Positions 36,201 through 45,200 of a stretch of DNA of 64,000 nucleotides are shown here, piece after piece. Each line of letters begins with the position of its first letter. The stretch's first letter is position 1. Source of the stretch: Ixodes scapularis (taxonomy: Eukaryota; Arthropoda; Arachnida; Ixodida; Ixodidae); contig NW_024609880.1 of the NCBI RefSeq assembly GCF_016920785.2, forward strand, positions 63,737,830 to 63,801,829. The letters run 5' to 3'. The notes beneath the pieces were generated by a model. The model was not told where the DNA came from. It searched no databases and saw only the letters and a list, made by a program, of their open reading frames with translations. The translations under genes and the position numbers were made by a program.

Positions 36201-39200
36201 TCTTCCCTCGATCTAAGCTTCTTCTTCCAGTTGGCGAAAAGCATTTCCGATCTAGCGAAAAGCGCATGTAGGGAAGCCTCGACCGCCTTTTGCAGGCACA
36301 GTAAACGTACCGTAATACCCTGAGAGATAGCCCACCTAAAACTGAGAGCATGTTAAACAAAAATCAAGGGTGAGCTAACTTTCGGTGTGTAAAATTGAGT
36401 TCAACTAAAGCCATTAGGATAATTAAAAATTGTGCTGAAAAGCAGGGTGGTGCTATCTTTTGGGGATGGGTCTTCTCTTGTGACAGCCTGTGTATCTTGT
36501 TTTTGCATTACTTTTATGGAATCCAGACATAATGAAGACTCAGATATAGCGAAGTTCTTTTCGAGCCCCAATGATTTCGTTGTAGCCGGTCTCGACAGGA
36601 GTGAAAGGTGGTAGAAGAAACTTGTAAAAAAACCTCCCAAAAGCCTTTAAGCATCGTCCAGTGTGTTGCCAAGAAACTTAGAGGTTTTTGACTTTGTCTT
36701 TTGATGACTAAACATGATGTACAGTAGTGAACGATATGCAACAACATTCCATCTGCCCTTTTGCTATGATTGTGGTCACCACGGTGTAAGATAATACTCT
36801 TCAGGTGAGGACCGCGCTCCTCGCGCAGTGGAGATAAAGTTTGCTTTTCACTCTCTCTCTTTCTTTCTCTCACTATGGTTTCAAGCGGTGCCGGCAGACG
36901 ACTCGTCGACCCGTGGGCACGGCACAAGACGGCTCGTGCCTCCTCATGCTCCATACGCGCAGAGCTCCAGCAAGGTTGTCGCTCGTGCAGAAAGACCACG
37001 GTGTACCGGGGTGTCATGGCAACGAGATCATATTTTTTGCTCCCATACAGTTCCGCCGTTTGGCCGCCGGCGACACTGTCAGCCGCGGGCGCGGTGGCCG
37101 CGGAATAATGCAGCCTTTCGGATGCCCGTCGAACAAACACTATCTGATTCCTCGTGCCGCGCGTTCAGCCCCGCCGTGTCCTCACCTGAAGATGTATCTT
37201 ACACCGTGGTTTGGACCAGGTTGTCCCGAATGACTGGCAGGTGCTCCAGATAGGCATGACGGACTGTTCACTTTCATATGTCACACAACTGTACCAAAAT
37301 ACTCCGAAAAATTGTAGAGCCCTTCCACTTCACATGAAGATGGAGGACCAGCGAAGTTGTTACTTTTACGTCTAGGACAATGCCTACAGGACAGTGTCTA
37401 GGACGATGCCTAGAGGGCAATGTCTAGGACGACCTCAAGGACGACTTCTAGGATGACCTCAAGGACAGCCTTCTCCTGCGCCGTTGAACTCCATTCATCA
37501 TTATCAACTCAAGGATGGCCTCGAGGACTATACCTAGAGGACGACCTTGAGGACGACGTCTAGGACAACCTCAAGGTCAACTTCTGCGACGACCTCGAGG
37601 ACGATGCATAGAGGACAATGCCTAGGACAACCTCAAGGACGACTTCTAGGATTACCTCGAGGACGAGTTCTTGGATGACTTCAAGGACAACGTCTAGGAC
37701 GACCTCAAGGACGATGCCTAGGACAACCTCTTGGACGACTTCTAGGACGATCTCGGATAACAGTGCCTAGAGATGATAACGAGGGATCAGGGCTTCACTA
37801 TCTAATAATACCAAGGAAGACTGGCTCATGCTGGTTGCCCCCTCTTTTTATTCATTCATACTTGCCACGACCAATGGAGAGGTTTCTGTCAACATCCACG
37901 GACGCATTTTTTCCCAGACCCTAGCGCGTAACAGCATCGCTGTAAAACTAAGAATAAAAAAAGTCTTATTTTTCACCCACGTTGTGCAAAGAAACGAAAG
38001 GATAGCTGTAGTGCGGTCGTGCAATGCAGGCGGAATATGGTGCTGTCACTTACCTGACGACGTAGGTGCGACATGGTTAATTCTCATAGTCGTCGTGGAT
38101 AACACTGACGACTGCCACAGGTGATCCGTGAAGTGAGTGAATAAGCATGGGGAAAGTTTTCTAAGCCATCCAACATTACGCATAGCAACTGGATACTGCC
38201 AAAGTGGGATTTTGCATAACGTGACTAATGTTTGAAAAGAAGGCTTGCAAGCAGACAACACAATGATTGTTCCTTCGCTGTTCAATTCTTGGCTGGACGC
38301 CAGGCTGCCCTCTTTGCTCATTTCGCCCGGCACAGCGGAGAAGAAGTCTTGACTTCCCTCTCGGTAAGAGGAAAGAGAAAAAGGGTTTTTCCAATTTTTC
38401 CATGCTTGGCGCGCGCGGCGACGACCGGGACAAAGACAATATCCCTGCAGATAGTCGCCCATGAAGCTATCGCTTTAGAAAACATTTATTCACATCTCTA
38501 CCCCGAAGCTTGTTTCTATGTGAAATGTGCGATTAGAGTCTCCCTCCTTTTCTCTTCATACTGAAGAAGCAGAAGGAAGGATGCATTGGCTCTTTTTCTT
38601 AGCACGAGGAAGAGAAAGGGTGCAAAAATTTGGGTGCATGCTGGAGGCCGGGCGTTAGAGAGAGGCGCCCTGTTGTTGTCACCTTGTCGGTGACCATAGG
38701 AGTCTGATTATTTTATCAGTCACAAAGTATTCTATAGTTATTCGTATACAGTAAAACCTCGTTATAACAAAATTGGATATAACAAATTAATGGATATAAC
38801 AAAGCAATCATAATTCCCCTTGCTTGCTAGTAGTAGGAAGAAATGGACATTGGCTATAACAAACTAATGGTTATAACGAAATAATTATGACCGCTCCTTC
38901 AACTTTGTTATAACGAGGTTTTACTGTATGTCGCATGACGTTTCTAGTTTGTTATTTGTTATCCTTTGCGGTGCAGTTTAATCAAGGTGTGAAGACTATA
39001 GTGTTGTATTTGAGTATTGTTTCAATTATAAAATGCGCGAAGCGGCATGCAAAGAGGGAGTGCACACGCCTACGATGTGCGAGACGACACGTCAGCACGA
39101 GACAATAACCAAATAAATGTTTGGCTATTGGGGTTACATCGGCTGCACCTCGTCTTGTCTTTTCACCGTAAGCCACACCATATAGTATAGTGGTTCTCAA

Positions 39201-42200
39201 CCACTGATGTTTTGGGAACCCCTTCTGGATAGGTGGAAGTGATGGGGGGCCCTATCCACCAGGAGGAAGGTGATCGAGGTACGATTACAATGACAAAAAT
39301 GTAAATGAAGGAAACTAAATGCATGCAAATCAACTTAGAAGTTCTGAAATGAAAAAGACTCTACCCTATTCACGCGGTGCGCATAGTTTGGTTTATTTAG
39401 CTTTGTGGAACAACCTGCATCAATAAAAAACAAGATTTATTGCTTGGCTTGACAAACGGTCTAAAGCTTCGGGGGCTCTAAAGGGTCCACGGACCGCCAT
39501 TTGAAAGCCTCTGCTACAGGAGGTTCATTTAGTGAAGGAGGCGACGACTTAATTAACCGAGAGAAGAATGCTAGAAATAGGACAAGACACTCTGGTAGCA
39601 GACTTTTCAGAAAGTTTGGACACTTTGGTAACTGACTTTTCAGAACTTCTGAAAAGTCTGCTACACTGTACTTGCAAGGAAAACAAAAAAAGCTGGCTGG
39701 ATCATTTGGGGCTTGTGTGTCAGCTCTGAAAATAGGGCAGGTACATCCCTCGATGAACAATTGCCAAGCCACATCAAATGCAGTCTTTTTCTGGAGTCGT
39801 GGGACTCGTAATGCATTGCTTCGTGAAGATTGTTCATTTGCGTTTTTTTACATTTTGCGCTTGCAGGTACAAGCTCCCTGTGATTGTGATAATAATGAAC
39901 AACGCGGGTATCTACAACGGCTTTGAAGAGGACACTTGGCAGACATTCTACCAGTCGGGCGAGGACCTTGGGCTGGTGTAAGTCCCGTCTTATTGTGTCG
40001 GTGCACACTGTGTTTGTAGCGATGCTGGAACCAATAGACCTAGCTTTTTTTAAATTCAATTCCTGCCGGTGGCTCAAATATCAGTCTAGCTTTTTGCATG
40101 CTAGTGGCAGTAAGAATGTAGTATTTTATTGGGTGCAGTCACTTTTGTATGTCAGTAGCAGACAATGATGTGATTTGGGCCTACCGGTGTTTATGAAGCA
40201 CTTGCTTGAGACCAGACTTGTACACGTTACTGAAAAATAGTAAGAAATTACATTTACAATTACTCAAGGCTCAATAGTAATTTATTACCACTTACAGTTA
40301 CCCTCCCATAAAAGTAAGTGACCGTTACCCCAAAAAGTAATCTGTTACTTTTGAGGCGTTACTTTCAACAATATTGTCTTCAATTAAGAAACAAAGGGAA
40401 GAGGGTTATTCAAGTTCTTATTGTTGCAACCTGTCCCATTTAATAACCTTGAGTATTTTGAGTAACAGCTGGCCCTCGAAAGTCGCGTCAGACATTTTGC
40501 GCTATTTCTTACTGAAGATGTTGGCTGCTGCACTGAACAACCCCTGAACTGAGGCACTGGATGGAAGTGCCATATTATGCCTGACGAATGCTTTATGCTC
40601 TGCATTGAGCTCCTTCAGCGAAGCAATGGAAGTGCTATTTACCTCGAAGATAGAGCAAAGCGTTGTCGTTGGAGCCGTTGCCTGATATTCGAGAGTTTTA
40701 GTAGACCGTTCTGGTACCTCGATAACGATAACCATATGATGCATGCACAAAGGCAGCGGCGACGTATCGGGTATCGTTATCGGAGTCATCGGACCGGTCT
40801 ATTAAAATTCTGTATTGTCGAAATCGCAAAGCTGTAGAAGTATCATACGTCTAGCCAAAACTGGAATAAGAATTGATTTATGTCCATCTTACTATACCAG
40901 CATTTATTGCTAGGCAATAGCAAAATATGGTTGTAACAGTAAGGTGATAATTAAATGATAAATAAGGTTTGGCTCGATATTCTTCTTCCTTTATTTCTGA
41001 ACGGGTTGAGCCTCGCTTGAGACGTTGGTAAATAAAAAAAAAGTTTCCAGTATATAAATATAAGTAATCGAAAAAAAAAAAAAGAAGACTCATAACAACA
41101 ATTAATTAGAAGGTTGGTCAAAACAAGGAAATGCAAACGCAGGTTTGCCATGTGTACCTTTCTTGGTGCCGTTCAAAAACGCACGGAGCACGAACCGACT
41201 GCAGTTTACTCCGGTGTTCTCCAGATAGACGTCCGCTGATGTCGCGGGTAGCGAAGGGCAGATAACTAAGTAAGCCGCGCTATGGCCCCGCTCACGAGTT
41301 TCACTCACTCCTCAAGCCCAGAATATCAAGCCTACGTCAGCCACCTATGTTTTATTTGTAAAACTATCTGCTTCAGAGCGTCTTGCTGGGGTAAAAACAG
41401 GAATAACAAGAAAGGAACACTATTACCATTTTCGAAGTGCTCGCAAAAAGCTGACTCACAGAAAGGGTGACTGAGGTGCAGATAACCTGGCTGGAATTCA
41501 TAAATAAAGTGGGCCAACCCTAGAAGTTAAACTACAAAAAAGTAAGTAGCTTTTAAAATAGGGTCAAATAAGGTGAAAGAAACAGAAAAAAATACATCTT
41601 GCTTTCTAACAGAAGATGATAAGTGTGCAGCAACGAACGGGGATGCTTGTGGCAATAACACCTTCACATATCACATCTCTTTCAGTGGATTTTCGGGTAG
41701 CTGGAGCGTTGTCTCGTGTTGTGACGTTATGAAAATGGTCATAGTTATTATAACCGAGAAGGACATTGTTAATTCTTGTGTGTGCACTTACCGTCTCGAG
41801 CTTCTCGAAGAGGCACACAATCACTCAGTGTCCCCCTCTTCCCGTCTTCGATTGCAAAGAAAAAAAAAAAAAGGGACTAAAAAAGGCAGATATAACTTGC
41901 GTCCCCCCTCCCTCCCCCCCTTTTTACTTTTGTAGAAATGTTCATTTGGATTTTTTACATTGTTGTTAGGGTCTAAAAAAATAGATTCAGGGGCTTGGTG
42001 TTGCAAAAAAAAAGGCTTTGCAGAAGTGAAGAGTGCCAAGCCTCCCTTTGCGCCGGCCGATTCGCGTGACAGTGTCGCTGCGCTCGATTTGACCAAAATA
42101 AAAACAACACTTTCTTTAAAAGAGGATAGGGGGGGAGCTGGTCCTGAAAAAAAATTGTAACAAATTACAAGGAATCCGTTATGTAAAAAAATCTAAGGGA

Positions 42201-45200
42201 ATTACTTTAAAATTACTGTGAAAAATATGTAATTATTCCGTTACTAAATTACTGATAAACGTAAAGGATCACAAGTAATTTCGTTACTTGTAACAGATTA
42301 CGTACAAGTCTGCTTGAGACACCTGAGCAATTAACCCTTGGCAGCAAGCCTAGGTGCTTGTGGGCTGAATGTGTGCCAACTATTCGATCGGACGCAAGTT
42401 CGAAACGAATGCCGAACAATGTCGAAATGAATGCTTCGTCGCGTTATGTTGACACATAGAATGTGCAGGCTTTGTGTTATCCACTTGGGGGCCTGCCTTG
42501 AACTTCTTTATTCATCGGCCACCAGACAACTGTCGTGTTGTCATACACTTTGGATAAATAGATGGATGGATATTAACAGCTGCACCTTTTATAACGGGCA
42601 GTAGCTTGCACCACCTGGCAGATGAGGATAGGGGTTGCAGTTACCAGACCGAATTCCAGAAAGGGTCTATTGAATGGCTTCGATGTGCTGCATCCAATGG
42701 CATCTATTGGGTTGAAAATTGAGCTGGCTCACACGCATTGTTTCTGTCATTTTGCGAGTTGGAGAGCTTGAAACACATAATAAACTTGCCACAACAGTGG
42801 TGAAGAACATTAAGGTACTAATACGCTGGCCTTAAAAATATTTGTGCCATTTCGTGTTCAATATAAATGAAATTTTCACAACTAGCTGTAATTTTGGTAG
42901 TTTGAAATATATAAGCTTATTGTTTGGCTATACAAAGGTCTGATTGAGACTTATTGTTTGGCTATCCAAAGGCCTGTGTCACCTGCAGAATATTTCCCCA
43001 TGCAATCTATTTTTGGAGGGAATCGGTGGCGGAGCGTGTTAGCACACCACAGCTCGAAGCACGTGGAGTGAAAACTCACACTCCAGAAACCAGGTGCCCC
43101 ATGTTCAATTCCCGCTCCTGCCCGTTTCCATTGGGTATAGTTTTGTGCCGGAGTGTGTCCGTGTAATTACTACCGCGTGATGGACGTTAAAGACCCCAGG
43201 TTGGCAGTGATGCTGCACTAATTAAATTTTGTCTTCTACAGCAAGGGCCCTAGACGCCGGATAGGGCTGACTAACCTCCCCCTGCCTAACCATACGGGCA
43301 GCACAATTTTTAGCCTAGTCTGGTATTGTGTTGTTTCTACTATTGATTGATTGATTGATTGGATGCAGTCTGCCGCCCAACTCGCTTCAGCCGTCCTGCC
43401 GCTACGACCGCATCGTATCCATGTTTGGAGGCAAGGGCTTCCACGTGGAGACAGTGGCGGAGCTGCGGAAGGCATTTACCGAAGCTTTGGCCACCCTGGA
43501 CCAGCCGACCGTCATCGACGTTCGCATCAGCGGCATGGCGCAGCGCAAGCCACAGGTAGGCTGCCGGAATCGAGTTTCAACGTGGTTTCATGCGGTCGAG
43601 TTGCATGCAAGCTCAACTCTGTACAGTTGAGAGATGCGGTGTCAGATAACTTAGTTGGTCATATTGAGGCACACTCAAAAAATCCTTCATAAGCGGCACG
43701 CTTTCTTTTTTTTTTTTTTTTACCGTGACCGTTGTGATTGGCGACGTTTAGCAGCAGATCTGGTGTCTGTACGGTGTTAGCAAGGAATCACAATGTCACG
43801 TGACACCGCAACGTCACGTGCAGTACCTCCCGTTAAATTTAGTGGAAAAATTTTCAGCTAATTTTAGTGGGGAACCTTTCTCGCCATGTTTAGCAGAATT
43901 ATTTCTTCGCTGAACCTGGCGAGGAAAGTGTGACATCATGTAATGACGCAATGTTTGCACCTTCGCAGAATTTTGAATAGTAGTGGAGAACGATATTAGC
44001 TATACTCGGCGACAACTTTTCTTGGCAATGCAGTGGAAGGTACGTCCCGCGTCCCCTCTCCCATTTTGAGTGTACGCAGGCTTTCCTCCTCCCCCATTTC
44101 TGGGGAGAGGAGGAGAGCCCGCGTACACTCAAAATGGGAGAGGGGACGCGGGACGTACCTTCCACTGCATTGCCGAGAAAAGTTGTCGCGGAGTATAGTC
44201 CGTGTACAGCGGAGCGTGCAGACCCTCACCTGTCGCCTCGGTCCATTCTCAAGAATGGCGAGGAAGCAGCTACTTTTTGCCAAGGGTTGGTAGCCAATGT
44301 TTTAGTAGAAGACTTTATTGACAACTAGGGGTGTGCGAATACCGAATAGCATTTTTCGAATCGAATACCGAATCGAATCAAGAAAATAAAGCGGAATATT
44401 GAATCGAATATCAAATAGTGATTTTATTCGTAGGAATTTTTCAGTGTGCTGCAAATGAGATTATTATATGTGCAGAGTATGCGCCTGTTGCAGAATATGC
44501 ATCTGGTAGAAAACAAAAGCTAAAATGTAAAAAAAAAAAATTCTGGTGAAAAAAAAATGAAAATACAAGCAGTTGCTGTTGGATGTTGGGCACTAAAGAT
44601 CCAATTTTATGGAACAAATATAATCTATCTACCCTAAACGTCACAGAAAAACCAAAGTTACATTCACGCATGCCTTTTTTTTTTTGTTAAAAGCACAACC
44701 TAACACCGCAACTTTTTTTATAAATATTTGTATATCTCAGAAAAGGGGCATTTTGTGATATTTGGTTTCCATTTTAAGGAAGAAAAAGGGCACCTGGATT
44801 TTATTTGACATAAGTAAACAGATAGGTGTTAAATCTAAGTAAACAGGCTTAAACAATATAATTTGAAGTAAGAAAAAAAAAATGTGGTTAGGTGGCGCAA
44901 GACACCGTCCAACTGCCGCTATGCATCCATTTTTCCGTTTATCTATTCTGTTTTAGAGAGCCTTGATTTAAAAGAGGGAGCAAGCGAAACTGAAACTAAT
45001 GATACCACGGAGACGGCTTCAGCTCAGATTGGTCGCGTGCGCATGTGCTGTGTTGTCACGGGGAAAAAGGCGAGCAAACAGAAGGGCGACGATGCCTGCC
45101 GTCCCTGCCTTGCCTGCCCGATCCCGATCGACGCTTTCGTATTTTCGTCACCTTCTCGCACTTTGTAATTCAAACGCTGCTATCGAACTGTTGGAAACCC

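Larger units (their letters stand above)
35377..39866 (+). other. HACL1: HACL1 intron (4.5 kb) after exon h
   Basis: GT-AG. Contains a SINE (35448-35690), a solo transposon end (36308-36335), an inverted-end element (36778-37210), minisatellite array 3, a perfect-TIR MITE (38747-38928) and a hairpin (39595-39664). Stretches at 35700-36300, 36340-36770, 37770-38740 and 38930-39590 are unassigned. Confidence 0.85.
39978..43368 (+). other. HACL1: HACL1 intron (3.4 kb) after exon i
   Basis: GT-AG. Dominated by a 2.1-kb hAT element (40213-42312) and a SINE (43020-43300). A (gatt)n tract, tattgattgattgattgatt, sits just before the acceptor. 42320-43010 is unassigned. Confidence 0.85.

Noticed and set aside
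36841..37253. Overlapping + strand frames of 77-141 codons
   Set aside because: They lie within an inverted-end element, three frames are open at once, and there is no homology I recognise.
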